Assembly: GCF_014058685.1 (NCBI RefSeq)
Contig: NZ_CP059055.1
Coordinates: forward strand, 930,001 to 994,000
Direction of reading: 5' to 3'
DNA length: 64,000 bases
Source of the DNA: Lactobacillus johnsonii
Lineage (GTDB): Bacteria > Bacillota > Bacilli > Lactobacillales > Lactobacillaceae
Shown here in pieces: positions 43,723 through 52,688 of this stretch. The notes beneath the pieces were generated by a model, which worked only from the letters and a program-made list of their open reading frames with translations, searched no databases and was not told the DNA's origin. Both the position numbers and the translations under genes were made by a program. Each line of letters starts with the position of its first letter. Position 1 is the first letter of the stretch.

Positions 43723-44529
43723 TCAATTATTATCTTTCTTTTTAAACCAGTCTCTAGCAAAGTCAATTAAAGGTCTCATTTCGATTACCTTGATAAAACT
43801 ATTGTTCAAGCTCACCTGGTTAAAGCACTCGGGATATTGTTTCTCAAAAGCTAATCCGAGCTCATTAAAATCATCATAAGAGTCTAGGTCAACATTTTGA
43901 TATTTAGTCCAGGTAGTTTTACCTTGATCATCAAGACCAGTAGCAGCTGACCATGTTTCGGTTGGCCGATTAATTGTTGATTCGGCATAGTGAAGGGCAG
44001 TACAAGTTTCATAGTCTGTCCCTAGAAAAACTATTTTACCATTATTTTTGTAGAGATAATCTAAAGGACTATTAATGCCGTATGGAAGATTTAATGGTTG
44101 TTCTTTGGCTATTTGAATTTTATTTTTACCCCAAATTGCGATTGGTAGATAGGGATGGTTACTTCTAACTACATCAGGCAGAGTTCTGAAACATTCAGGT
44201 GTTCTTCCGAGTCCCTCAGTAGCTGAGGTTATTGGATCATAGGGTGGCATATTATCTCTAATTGTTTGAATTAGATCAGAACGAACTGGAGGATACTCCC
44301 AACTTGCTGGATCACAATTTGTCGAAACTTCTGAAGGCATCATAATGGTTCCTTTACTTATTGTCTCCTTAAGTGCCAGGATGACCGTTTCAGGACCACC
44401 GGGAATATAGTAGAACTTGCTTAATGATGTATGGACAATAGCTGTGTCGGAGGCATTAAGATGAGCACTGTTAAATGCCTGTTTGAAATCATTTTTTGTT
44501 GTAACTGTAGTAATCAAATCTTTCGCCAT
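43723..44529 (-). CDS. Aminoglycoside N(3)-acetyltransferase-like protein
   Basis: 268 aa. It matches the AAC(3) family: VHTSLSKFYYIPGGPETVILALKE at the start, MMPSEVSTNCDPASWEYPPV, GRTPECFRTLPDVVRSNHP, then LLGTDYETCTALHYAE (here FLGTDYETCTALHYAE). These enzymes use acetyl-CoA on the 3-amino group of aminoglycosides, but several family members act elsewhere. A short peptide ORF and an MFS exporter lie directly upstream on the same strand. Whether it confers resistance cannot be told from sequence. Confidence 0.87.
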   Translation of the reverse strand: MAKDLITTVTTKNDFKQAFNSAHLNASDTAIVHTSLSKFYYIPGGPETVILALKETISKGTIMMPSEVSTNCDPASWEYPPVRSDLIQTIRDNMPPYDPITSATEGLGRTPECFRTLPDVVRSNHPYLPIAIWGKNKIQIAKEQPLNLPYGINSPLDYLYKNNGKIVFLGTDYETCTALHYAESTINRPTETWSAATGLDDQGKTTWTKYQNVDLDSYDDFNELGLAFEKQYPECFNQVSLNNSFIKVIEMRPLIDFARDWFKKKDNN

Positions 44530-44557
44530 AAAAATCTCTTTTCTAAATTAAAATTAA

Positions 44558-44632
44558 TCATTGACTTGGACGATAGAAAACTACTCTTGTTTTTATTTCA
44601 GCATTATTAATTTTTACTTTTTTATTACTCAT
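44558..44632 (-). CDS. Very small ORF (24 aa) between the MFS and AAC(3)-like genes
   Basis: ATG at 44632 preceded by AAGGAG with a 6-base gap, a better ribosome site than that of the gene after it. The peptide (begins MSNKKVKIN, ends VVFYRPSQ) is basic and not hydrophobic. It lies 24 bases after the MFS stop and 28 before the AAC(3)-like start, on the same strand. No known family is recognised. It could be a leader/coupling peptide or a real small protein. Confidence 0.45.
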   Translation of the reverse strand: MSNKKVKINNAEIKTRVVFYRPSQ

Positions 44633-44656
44633 TAGAAAACTCCTTAGTTAGAGCAT

Positions 44657-45871
44657 TTATGCTCTTTTTCTTTTTAAAAATATTATTAGATAGAAGACAG
44701 CTGTTACTAGCTGAGCCAGCCCTTCAAGAATAATGGCTGGACGAGCACCGTAGTTTTTAACAATAAATCCTCCTAAAAATGATCCAATCGGAATCATGCA
44801 ATTAACAATGCTGCTGTTAATCGTGATAATTCGTCCTAATAAATTAGAAGAAAAACTTTCTTGAACTAGAACCTTAAAATTGATGTTCATGATGCTAATC
44901 CAGAAAGTACTACATAGAGCAAATATTAGAATTAAAATAGGCCAAATTGGGGCACTTATTACTTCTAAAACAATTGCTAATCCAGATAGCATTAAGCAAG
45001 TAACAATTAATAGTCTTAGTTGGCTGTCTTTCACGTAAAGTCGCTGTACGATAAGGCTGCCTAGTAATCCTCCAATTGAAGAGGCAAGTTCTAAACTTCC
45101 ATAGCTAAGTGCACTATTGTTTAAGTATTTGGTGGCAAAGTAAGGTAAACCAACAGATGATATTCCATAAAATAAGTTAGTTAGAGCAAAAGGCAAGATT
45201 AAAATTAAAATATTTTTATTAGTGCGTAATGCTTGCCAACCACTTACTAAATATTTGAAATAGCTAGTATTACCTTCAGGTGATGAGGCAGCTGGAAGTT
45301 TAAAGTGTAAACGCGTGTAGAACAAAAGTGCAAATGCAAATACTAATGCTGAAATAATAATTGTATTTTTTATAGATAAAAAGGTAATTAAAATTGTTGC
45401 TCCAGCATTGAGGAATAAGTCTAAAGTTTGATAAGACATCTGAAAAATCCCATTAACTTTAGGTAATTCTTTCTTTTCTACTATATTGGGCAGTATCTTG
45501 TCTTCAGCAGGATAGATTAATGTTGAGCCGATAGTTGACAAAACATAGACTACTATCAAAAATGTAATTCCTAAAAAGTGTAATTTTTGATTATTAAATA
45601 GCGGAATAATGATTACGCTCAGCATTGTTTGAGTAATTGTCACTAATTTTAATGCTTTTTTGATATCTATACGATCAATTATAGGTCCTAAAGTAAACGA
45701 AAACATATCAATGCTAGATTCAGCTATGAATATTACGGAAAGAAGCATTGGTGAATTAAAATGGGTTTTAAAGTACCACAATATCGCCATATAGAAAAGA
45801 GAGTCAGCAACATTTGTTCCGATCCGGCCGATTAAGAGGTTTATAATGTTATAGTTATTTTTGTTAGTCAT
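44657..45871 (-). CDS. MFS drug-efflux-type transporter
   Basis: 404 aa with about 12 membrane helices of the MFS_3 class (macrolide/multidrug exporters): NLLIGRIGTNVADSLFYMAILWYF at the start, GPIIDRIDIKKALKLVTITQ as the helix 2-3 loop, PAEDKILPNIV, and SIGGLLGSLIVQRLYV. It likely exports a toxic compound. It is followed on the same strand by the tiny ORF and the AAC(3)-like gene. The upstream region carries a possible leader ORF and hairpin (45940-46056), which suggests regulation by attenuation. Confidence 0.86.
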   Translation of the reverse strand: MTNKNNYNIINLLIGRIGTNVADSLFYMAILWYFKTHFNSPMLLSVIFIAESSIDMFSFTLGPIIDRIDIKKALKLVTITQTMLSVIIIPLFNNQKLHFLGITFLIVVYVLSTIGSTLIYPAEDKILPNIVEKKELPKVNGIFQMSYQTLDLFLNAGATILITFLSIKNTIIISALVFAFALLFYTRLHFKLPAASSPEGNTSYFKYLVSGWQALRTNKNILILILPFALTNLFYGISSVGLPYFATKYLNNSALSYGSLELASSIGGLLGSLIVQRLYVKDSQLRLLIVTCLMLSGLAIVLEVISAPIWPILILIFALCSTFWISIMNINFKVLVQESFSSNLLGRIITINSSIVNCMIPIGSFLGGFIVKNYGARPAIILEGLAQLVTAVFYLIIFLKRKRA

Positions 45872-45939
45872 TTTCCCGTTCCTTTTTAATACTTAAATTT
45901 ATTGAGTACATGAAAGTTTAGGGAAAAGATAGCTAGATT

Positions 45940-46056
45940 TTAGTTAACAAACCCCAAACTTTCATCAAATTTGGGGATATTTATTAAATATAGCTTAATA
46001 ACTGAAAGAAAATAATTCAGTTTTAAGCTTAATCCTAAGTTATTTAGAATAAACAC
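45940..46056 (-). promoter_or_regulatory. Possible leader ORF with hairpin upstream of the MFS efflux gene
   Basis: A GTG at 46056 with GAGGTGA 7 bases upstream opens a 38-codon frame that ends before the MFS gene. Its 3' part contains CCCCAAATTT...AAAGTTTGGGG, a strong stem with a loose T tail. This is what leader-peptide attenuators of antibiotic-efflux genes look like, but a chance ORF is possible. The 349-base gap 45872-46220 otherwise holds only the repeat-type promoter of ABC pair 2. Confidence 0.35.
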
Positions 46057-46100
46057 TTAGTAATCACCTCGATTTATCATAGATAAAATAAGTATAGCAT

Positions 46101-46189
46101 ACTCGTTAAGTCCGAAAATATACCACTTAGGTCATAAATTTGTCCGCTTATAAAAATATGATTGTAAATTAAAAAAAAATTAGTATAAT
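46101..46189 (+). promoter_or_regulatory. Direct-repeat promoter of ABC pair 2 (LytTR-type site)
   Basis: Three related 9-10 base repeats (ACTCGTTAAG, TACCACTTAG, GTCCGCTTAT) have their TTA at 46106, 46127 and 46148: exactly 21 bases apart twice. Then come TTGTAA (46162-46167), a 16-base spacer and TATAAT (46184-46189). The spacing from last repeat to promoter boxes equals that of pair 1 to the base. A helical-turn-spaced repeat set is typical of LytTR response regulators. Confidence 0.65.
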
Positions 46190-46220
46190 TAATAACAAAT
46201 AAAAATAGGAGGGGCAAATA

Positions 46221-47801
46221 ATGACGTTTAAAGAGTTGGTTAAAATTAATGTTCCCCGTTCAATACTGATTTTTTGTTTGTATATTTTATATGCAGTTGC
46301 GGGTTCAATGGGAGAATATCTTTTTAAAGATTCATTAAACAATATTCTTAAAGGTAACTTAAATGGATATCTTTTTTGGACTTTTATTCAGGCTGGGATG
46401 GAAATAGGGACGGCAGTTTTATTACCAATTGCAACAATTGCTTTCACAAGACAAACCCAAGACTATGTTCATAAGATTAGAGAAGAAATTATTGAGCATT
46501 ACTATGCTTCTTCAGAAGATGAAAAAACTTCCAAAATGCAAAATCAATTAACAGCAAATCTTAAGCTATTAACTACCAACTTTGCTATGCCATGGGTATC
46601 AATTTTGAGTGGAACTCTTGAAATTTTAATCGCAGTTGTTTTGTTATTTACTATGAACTGGAGCTTAATTTTAGTTAGTGCGATATTACTAGCGATTAAT
46701 TTTCTTCTACCTAAAATTATAGAAAAGAAAACAGCTCAGGCAACTAAGAACGTAAATGATAAAAATGAAAAGTTGCTAAATACGATTGAACATTGGTTTG
46801 GTGGACTGCAAGAGTTAAGACGCTTTAGTGCATATGAGAGATTGAGAAGACAGCTACATAAGGCAAGTGACGATTACACGAAGGCAAATAAGAAAAACTA
46901 TCGGTACCAAACTACTTCTTACTTATTCAATGGTTTCGGAAATGCCTTAGCACAAATAGGAATATCATTTTTTGCAGGAATTTTATTCTTAAATCATGTG
47001 ATTTCTTTTGGAGAATTCGCTGTAGCGGGTGCATTTGGATCAGCTATCTTTTCAGCAGTTTGGGAAATTACCCATTCAATTACTTTAGTTAAATCAACTA
47101 AAACATTAAGAGAGGAAATTTTAACTTTACGTAAAAAAGAAAAGCAGCCTGTAAAGACAGCTGCTTATGGTGTATCGGTTGAAAATTTGAAAGTCACATA
47201 CGATGAAGGTGAGACTCTCACTTATCCAAATTTCACTATTAAACCTGGTGAAAAAGTACTTTTAACTGGAGATTCGGGAACAGGGAAGTCCACCTTATTT
47301 AAAGCATTGTTGGGGAAAATTGAGACTAAATGTGGTAAGATTACTTATTTTGATAAAGAAAGTCGACCAATAACCAATGCTAACCTTGGTTATTTACCGC
47401 AAGATCCAATAGTTTTTCCGATTTCAATTAAAGATAATATAACGATGTTTGTTAAAAGAACAGAAAAACAATTAATGAATATTATTAATAATGTCGAACT
47501 AAAAAATGATTTAGATAAATTGCCTTCTGGAATTGATACAGAAGTTAATTTAAAGAAAAATAATCTATCCGGAGGCCAACGACAAAAGATCGTATTAGCT
47601 AGAAGTGAAATTTATCATCAACCATTTGTATTAATGGATGAGGTAACTAGTGCAATTGATCAAAAAGCTACTGAAGAGATTATTACTGCGTTGCTAAAAA
47701 CTGATCAGACAATTTTAATGATTGCCCATAATTTTACACCAGAGTTAAGAGCTAAGTTTGATCAAGAAATAAAGTTAGCTAAGAAAGGGGAAGAGGAATA
47801 A
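46221..47801 (+). CDS. ABC exporter half-transporter, pair 2 first gene
   Basis: 526 aa, same build as the protein at 17136: six membrane helices, then Walker A GDSGTGKST, signature NLSGGQRQK and FVLMDEVTSAID with MIAHNF. The D-loop has Val where the other three have Gly (DEVTS against DEGTS). GGAGGGG precedes the ATG. Its stop TAA overlaps the A of the next ATG (TAATG), so the two are translationally coupled and likely heterodimerise. The cargo is unknown. The shared promoter plan suggests co-regulation with pair 1. Confidence 0.88.
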   Translation: MTFKELVKINVPRSILIFCLYILYAVAGSMGEYLFKDSLNNILKGNLNGYLFWTFIQAGMEIGTAVLLPIATIAFTRQTQDYVHKIREEIIEHYYASSEDEKTSKMQNQLTANLKLLTTNFAMPWVSILSGTLEILIAVVLLFTMNWSLILVSAILLAINFLLPKIIEKKTAQATKNVNDKNEKLLNTIEHWFGGLQELRRFSAYERLRRQLHKASDDYTKANKKNYRYQTTSYLFNGFGNALAQIGISFFAGILFLNHVISFGEFAVAGAFGSAIFSAVWEITHSITLVKSTKTLREEILTLRKKEKQPVKTAAYGVSVENLKVTYDEGETLTYPNFTIKPGEKVLLTGDSGTGKSTLFKALLGKIETKCGKITYFDKESRPITNANLGYLPQDPIVFPISIKDNITMFVKRTEKQLMNIINNVELKNDLDKLPSGIDTEVNLKKNNLSGGQRQKIVLARSEIYHQPFVLMDEVTSAIDQKATEEIITALLKTDQTILMIAHNFTPELRAKFDQEIKLAKKGEEE

Positions 47802-49384
47802 TGAATTTAAGAAATTTTATTCGAATTAATAGGACACGTTTTTTTCTGTTTTCAATTTTAGCTATTCTTTCTCCTCTTTTAACAATTGCGATGACGGCCT
47901 TAGTTCAAATAGAGACGAGTATTATTCTTTCAAGAAATTTACCAAATTTTTTGATAATTTCAGCTATTAGTTTAACTGTATGTATAATGTTTTATGCATT
48001 ATTTAGTTTGACCCAATATCTACTTCTTGCTCAAACGCAAGATTTAAATAATAGTGTAAGAGAAAAGATAGTAGATTATTATTTCCATGATGATAGAGAT
48101 CATCCGGTTTCAAAAATTCAAAGTAGACTAACTAATGATTTAGAATTAATTAATGATAATTACTACGGCTCTCTTCTAAATCTAATTTTTGGAGTTGTTC
48201 AACTTATTGCAATTATCATATATTTAATTATGTTAAGTTGGGCTCTCTTAATTACAATTTGTATAATTGTAGCCATTTCTCTAGCTTTGCCAAAATTGAT
48301 TGAAAAACCACTCCAAAAAGCTAATAAACTTATTTCGACTAGCAATGAAATATATTTAGATACTTTAAACGACTGGCTACGCGGTTTAGATCAATTAAGA
48401 CAATTTGCAGCTGGTGCAAAGCTATTTTCTGTCACTCAAAATGCTAGTAAAAAACTTGAAGACGCAACTGTTAAGCAAACTACTTATACTAAATTACTTA
48501 ATGCGATTAACGGGATAGCTTCTGCATTGTTTGGGTTGATCATATTTGTTTTGACTGGATTTTTAGTCAAAAATGGCTTAGTACAAATGAGTACTCTATT
48601 AATAGTGGGAAATTTCAGATTTTATTTAAATCAAGCAATTAATGAAATCTCTCAGGCTAGGGGAGAAATGAAGGGAGTAAAGAGTCTAATTGAAGAAGTA
48701 AATGAAGCAGCGGAAAAAGTTCAAGTTTCAGATAAGCAAAAAACAAATATGCCTACTGTAATTAAAACAGAATCATTAAGACTAAATTTTCCAAATGGCG
48801 AAAAACTAAGTTATCCGGATATTCAGATTAATCAGGGTGAAAAGATTCTCTTAACAGGAGATTCTGGTACTGGTAAATCAACTCTATTTAAATTAATATT
48901 GGGAGAATTAGCACCTAGTGCTGGGAAGATTATTTTTGAAGATAAGGATGGAGATGAAATTAATCCAGATTTGAAAACAATTGGATACTTACCGCAAGAT
49001 CCGGTTATATTCCCAGCTTCAATTAAAGAAAACATTACTATGTTTAACAACAAGCTAGATAATAAGGTTGAAAAGTCAGTAGAAGAAGTAAATTTATCTG
49101 CTGATCTGCAAAAATTTGAGGAGGGAATTAATAAACAATTGGATCTTGATAAACTAAACATCTCTGGAGGACAGAGGCAGAAAATTGTTTTAGCAAGGGC
49201 TCAAGTTCATGAGAGTGATATTATTTTAATTGATGAAGGGACAAGTGCGATTGATCAAAATTCAACCATTGATATTTTAGACAAATTGTTAAAAAGTAAA
49301 GCAACAATTGTATTTATTGCCCATAATTTTACTGAAGAAATGCATGAATTATTTGACCGGGAAATTCATTTGATAAAAGAATAA
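47801..49384 (+). CDS. ABC exporter half-transporter, pair 2 second gene
   Basis: 527 aa, the closest relative of the protein at 18728 (shared LFPNGEKLS-like core, GKSTLFKLILG and DIILIDEGTSAID). The N-terminal half has about six membrane helices; the ATPase has GDSGTGKST, NISGGQRQK and IAHNF. Its start overlaps the preceding stop by one base. The C-terminal LFDREIHLIKE is also like pair 1. It is most likely the product of duplication of a two-gene exporter. A terminator follows at 49421-49476. Confidence 0.88.
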   Translation: MNLRNFIRINRTRFFLFSILAILSPLLTIAMTALVQIETSIILSRNLPNFLIISAISLTVCIMFYALFSLTQYLLLAQTQDLNNSVREKIVDYYFHDDRDHPVSKIQSRLTNDLELINDNYYGSLLNLIFGVVQLIAIIIYLIMLSWALLITICIIVAISLALPKLIEKPLQKANKLISTSNEIYLDTLNDWLRGLDQLRQFAAGAKLFSVTQNASKKLEDATVKQTTYTKLLNAINGIASALFGLIIFVLTGFLVKNGLVQMSTLLIVGNFRFYLNQAINEISQARGEMKGVKSLIEEVNEAAEKVQVSDKQKTNMPTVIKTESLRLNFPNGEKLSYPDIQINQGEKILLTGDSGTGKSTLFKLILGELAPSAGKIIFEDKDGDEINPDLKTIGYLPQDPVIFPASIKENITMFNNKLDNKVEKSVEEVNLSADLQKFEEGINKQLDLDKLNISGGQRQKIVLARAQVHESDIILIDEGTSAIDQNSTIDILDKLLKSKATIVFIAHNFTEEMHELFDREIHLIKE

Positions 49385-49420
49385 AAACATTATTAATTAG
49401 CTTTTGTTATTTAGTAGAAC

Positions 49421-49476
49421 GAAGTTCATTAAATTAACTTTTGGTATTGATCCAAATTTAATTTAATGAACTTTTT
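49421..49476 (+). terminator. Terminator after ABC pair 2
   Basis: AAGTTCATTAAATTAA pairs imperfectly with TTTAATTTAATGAACTT, followed by a T run to 49476. Confidence 0.8.
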
Positions 49477-49540
49477 TACTTTTTATATTTAAATTAATAA
49501 AATTGTTACTTTAACATTTAAAAAACAAATAAAACAAAAA

Positions 49541-49566
49541 GGATGGCTGCTTATAGCAGCCATCCA
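49541..49566 (-). terminator. Terminator of the mevalonate operon
   Basis: GGATGGCTGC (49541-49550) pairs with GCAGCCATCC (49556-49565); on the minus strand a T-rich stretch follows the stem. It ends the fni transcript. Confidence 0.88.
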
Positions 49567-49577
49567 ACGAAATAGCA

Positions 49578-50603
49578 CTAATTATAGAGTTGTCGAGTGA
49601 AATTGTAAAGATCAGTATCCAAATAATATCTAACTTCATCGGCTTTAGAAATATGATCTAAACCAAATAGAGCAGTTAAAAGTTTCAATTCATATTTTAA
49701 GTTTTGAATAGCAGCAATCAAAGTCTCGGAATCTTGGCTAGCATACTGCAAGAAATAGTTTGCAATACCAACATACTGTGCACCTAAAACTAAAGACTTA
49801 AAAATGTCCAGTGCATTTGTAATGCCACCAGCTGCAATAATAGTTTTATTAACAGGGATAGTGCGTGCTGCAAGCAGCGTTTTAACAGTAGAAAGACCAA
49901 TATCTTCTAAAAAGTTTAATTTTTGAGTCTTTCGTCTTTCATTTTCAATTTGCGCAAAATTAGTTCCGCCACTTCCACCTAAATCGATAATTGAAAAGTC
50001 ATTGATTAAAAGGGTACGAAGAGATTCAGGATCAATTCCCATTCCAACTTCTTTAATAATAATTGGCACATCAACTGTATCTCTAATTTCTTTTAGATTA
50101 TCTATCCAATGAAAATCTCGATCGCCTTCAGGCATTACAGCTTCTTGAACACTATTAAGATGAATCTGTAATGCATTTGCATCTAAAGCGTCAACAATCT
50201 TTTGAGCTACTTTTGGATCAGTAGTTGGATTAACATTTGCAAAAATTAGTCCATCAGGATTTTCTTGACGTGCAACTTCAAAGCTCTCTATTTGATCAAT
50301 TTCTTTTTCAAGAATGCTAGCGGATCCTAAAGCCATCGGAATATTTTCTGCGGCAGCCGCTTTAGCTAAACGTTGATTGATGGTATAGGAAGTATCAGAG
50401 CCGCCAGTCATTGCATTAATAAAGAAGGGAGCACTGATAGTATGACCAAACATTTCAGTTGAAATACTATCTCTACTTATTGCACTTTCTGGAAGAGCAG
50501 GGCGGATTAAATGAACATGATTAAAATCATTATCTTTATTACTATTAAAAAACATCTTAGCTAATGCTAGATGTTCTTCTTTTCTTTGAGATCTTTGTGA
50601 CAT
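49578..50603 (-). CDS. fni: Type 2 isopentenyl-diphosphate delta-isomerase
   Basis: About 341 aa from the ATG at 50603; a GTG at 50615 overlaps the previous gene and is less likely. It has the FMN-dependent IDI-2 features: RKEEHLALAKMF, FFINAMTGGSDTSY, MALGSASILEKE, HLNSVQEAVMPEGDRDF, IIKEVGMGID, LGGSGGTNFAQIENERR and AAGGITNALD. It interconverts isopentenyl and dimethylallyl diphosphate, the last step of this operon. It is the last gene of the mvaK1-mvaD-mvaK2-fni transcript. Confidence 0.95.
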   Translation of the reverse strand: MSQRSQRKEEHLALAKMFFNSNKDNDFNHVHLIRPALPESAISRDSISTEMFGHTISAPFFINAMTGGSDTSYTINQRLAKAAAAENIPMALGSASILEKEIDQIESFEVARQENPDGLIFANVNPTTDPKVAQKIVDALDANALQIHLNSVQEAVMPEGDRDFHWIDNLKEIRDTVDVPIIIKEVGMGIDPESLRTLLINDFSIIDLGGSGGTNFAQIENERRKTQKLNFLEDIGLSTVKTLLAARTIPVNKTIIAAGGITNALDIFKSLVLGAQYVGIANYFLQYASQDSETLIAAIQNLKYELKLLTALFGLDHISKADEVRYYLDTDLYNFTRQLYN

Positions 50604-50614
50604 AATTTTTCCCA

Positions 50615-51688
50615 CTAAGCAATTGAGTGAACTAGAAAGTTCAATGGCATAATTCCATTTTTACGCCAATTATTTTTCATTTCTTCGATATCAGTTTTTT
50701 CATCTGCAATCACAATACCACAATCGCCATTTCCTGCACCAGAAGTCTTAGCAGCGCCATTAAATTGTTCGGCAATATTAATTAATTTAGTTAAACGTGG
50801 GATTTCGATAGCAATATGGTTAAGAGAAGCAAAGTCTTTTAATAACTGACGATTTAAACGAATTTGTTTTTGAATTAAAGAAATATTTTTTTCATTAAAG
50901 CCCTTAATCATATCAAGAACACATTTCCGTGATTCATCTAAAAAAGTGTCATATTGAGTCTTAATAAACTTTTTCTTTGCATTAGTTTTATCAACTAATT
51001 GAGAAGTTGAAGCAGGCTTTTGACTCCAACCAATTACCAAGTTTAGTCCTTCTGGAGGAGTTAATAATTGAATCTTAAGACCAGGCCAAGCTTCATTTAA
51101 AACTTCGCTAAGAGATTTAGTAGCTAATTCTTTCTTAAGCCATGCTTTATCAAAAGTTTGATAAGCAAGCCAACCACCGTAAACACTTGCTGCAATATCA
51201 CCAGCAGAACCATTACCTTGAACGCTATAGTGAGAAATAGCAGAAAGTTTAAAAATAAGATCTTTTGTACAGTGTAATCCATAGAAATTAAGAATAGCCT
51301 TCACCGTAGCAACTGTTACAGCCGCTGAAGAGCCAAGACCGTATTTTTTACCGTCGGCTGAATCAAGATCTGAATTAACATGTAGGTCATATAAAGACAT
51401 TGAAACTTTTTGTTCAAGACAAAAACGTTCTGTAAAGTTAATAGCAGATAAAATGTATTCAAACGGATTATCACGATTATCAATAACCATTTGGTTACCT
51501 TTACGGATCCAGTGAATTGAATCTTGAGAATACTGTTTAGAATGAATTAACCCACTTGTACCTGTACTCTTTGCAATTGAAACACGTACAAATTCATTTA
51601 CTGCAACTAAAATGGCAGGGCAGTTTTGCTCAAGAACTGCATACTCTCCCGCAATATACAACTTTCCTGGTGCTTGTTCTGTAATCAA
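50615..51688 (-). CDS. mvaK2: Phosphomevalonate kinase
   Basis: About 357 aa if it starts at the TTG at 51688, which has AGAGGA upstream and begins ITEQAPGKLYIAGEYAVLE, the normal start of this enzyme. The frame is open back to 51757 but overlaps mvaD. GHMP-kinase motifs are present: GLGSSAAVTVATV, QGNGSAGDIAASVYGGWLAY and the C-terminal KTSGAGNGDCGIV. It makes mevalonate diphosphate from phosphomevalonate. It lies 34 bases downstream of mvaD and ends where fni begins. Confidence 0.93.
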   Translation of the reverse strand: MITEQAPGKLYIAGEYAVLEQNCPAILVAVNEFVRVSIAKSTGTSGLIHSKQYSQDSIHWIRKGNQMVIDNRDNPFEYILSAINFTERFCLEQKVSMSLYDLHVNSDLDSADGKKYGLGSSAAVTVATVKAILNFYGLHCTKDLIFKLSAISHYSVQGNGSAGDIAASVYGGWLAYQTFDKAWLKKELATKSLSEVLNEAWPGLKIQLLTPPEGLNLVIGWSQKPASTSQLVDKTNAKKKFIKTQYDTFLDESRKCVLDMIKGFNEKNISLIQKQIRLNRQLLKDFASLNHIAIEIPRLTKLINIAEQFNGAAKTSGAGNGDCGIVIADEKTDIEEMKNNWRKNGIMPLNFLVHSIA

Positions 51689-51722
51689 CGAATATTCCTC
51701 TAATCTTTTTATTTTCAAATTA

Positions 51723-52688
51723 CTAAAGCAGAGTAACGCCTGGGCCGAAACTCGCAACGACTATTTTAACATTAGTCAAGGTTTTCTGAACAGCTGAAAT
51801 AATATCTTTTCTATTTCTTAAGGTGCAGAGAATTTTTACGTTTGGACCAGCATCAATTGTATAGTAACATTCGATGCCATTTTTTCTTAAATCTTCAACT
51901 AATTTAATAATTTTAATTGTTTCCGGTTCAAAATAAGTAAAGGGTTCTTTAGCAGTTAAATTGCAAGCGTGCATCTCGTTGGCACTTAGTTCACTAAGTT
52001 CACCAATTCTAGTAAAGTCATTATTTTGGATAGCTTGTTTAATTTCAGCAATTTCTTCTTCGTTTCTAGCTAACCAAGGTTGATAAAAAGGAGAGGTTTG
52101 GGCTAACTGCATTCCTTTTGTTGAAGAAATTTTTTTCTGCTTTGTATTAACTTCGATTGCTAGTAGAGAAAGATCAAGATCAGGATTTTCATCAATTGGA
52201 GCTGCATAGGAGCTCTCATCATCAAATCCTTTTTTCCATTCAACAAAGCCGCCATAAACTGATCTAGTCGCTGACCCAGACCCAAGGCGTGCAAGTCTTG
52301 AAAGCTCCTTTTTAGAAAGATCTAATCCATAGCTTGCAACAAAGCTTGTTGCAAGAGCCGCAAAAGCTGATGCTGAGGAAGCAAGGCCAGCAGAAGTAGG
52401 AACATGGTTTGTAGACCGAATTGTAAAGTGGTCATTAACGCCAAACTTTTCTTGTAATAAATGAATATAATTAAAAACTCGCTTGCTGTCTTCTACTGAT
52501 TGTTTTTGATCATTTAAAATAAAGGTATCTTCAGTTAATGAGGAATCATGTTCAAATGTAGTATCAGTATAAAAGGCATCTAATGTCATTGAAAGACTAG
52601 ACATTAACGGTGTCTTTAAAGCTTGGTCAGCTTTTCCCCAATATTTAATTAAGGCGATATTAGTGTGGGCACGAGCAGTTTTCTTCAT
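51723..52688 (-). CDS. mvaD: Diphosphomevalonate decarboxylase
   Basis: 321 aa. The start ARAHTNIALIKYWGKAD is diagnostic, followed by the ATP-site PTSAGLASSASAFAALA, then GSGSATRSVYGGFVEW and the C-terminal CYYTIDAGPNVKILC. It converts mevalonate diphosphate to isopentenyl diphosphate with ATP. Its ATG overlaps the stop codon of mvaK1 by one base (52688), so translation is coupled. Landmarks and length are normal. Confidence 0.97.
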   Translation of the reverse strand: MKKTARAHTNIALIKYWGKADQALKTPLMSSLSMTLDAFYTDTTFEHDSSLTEDTFILNDQKQSVEDSKRVFNYIHLLQEKFGVNDHFTIRSTNHVPTSAGLASSASAFAALATSFVASYGLDLSKKELSRLARLGSGSATRSVYGGFVEWKKGFDDESSYAAPIDENPDLDLSLLAIEVNTKQKKISSTKGMQLAQTSPFYQPWLARNEEEIAEIKQAIQNNDFTRIGELSELSANEMHACNLTAKEPFTYFEPETIKIIKLVEDLRKNGIECYYTIDAGPNVKILCTLRNRKDIISAVQKTLTNVKIVVASFGPGVTLL

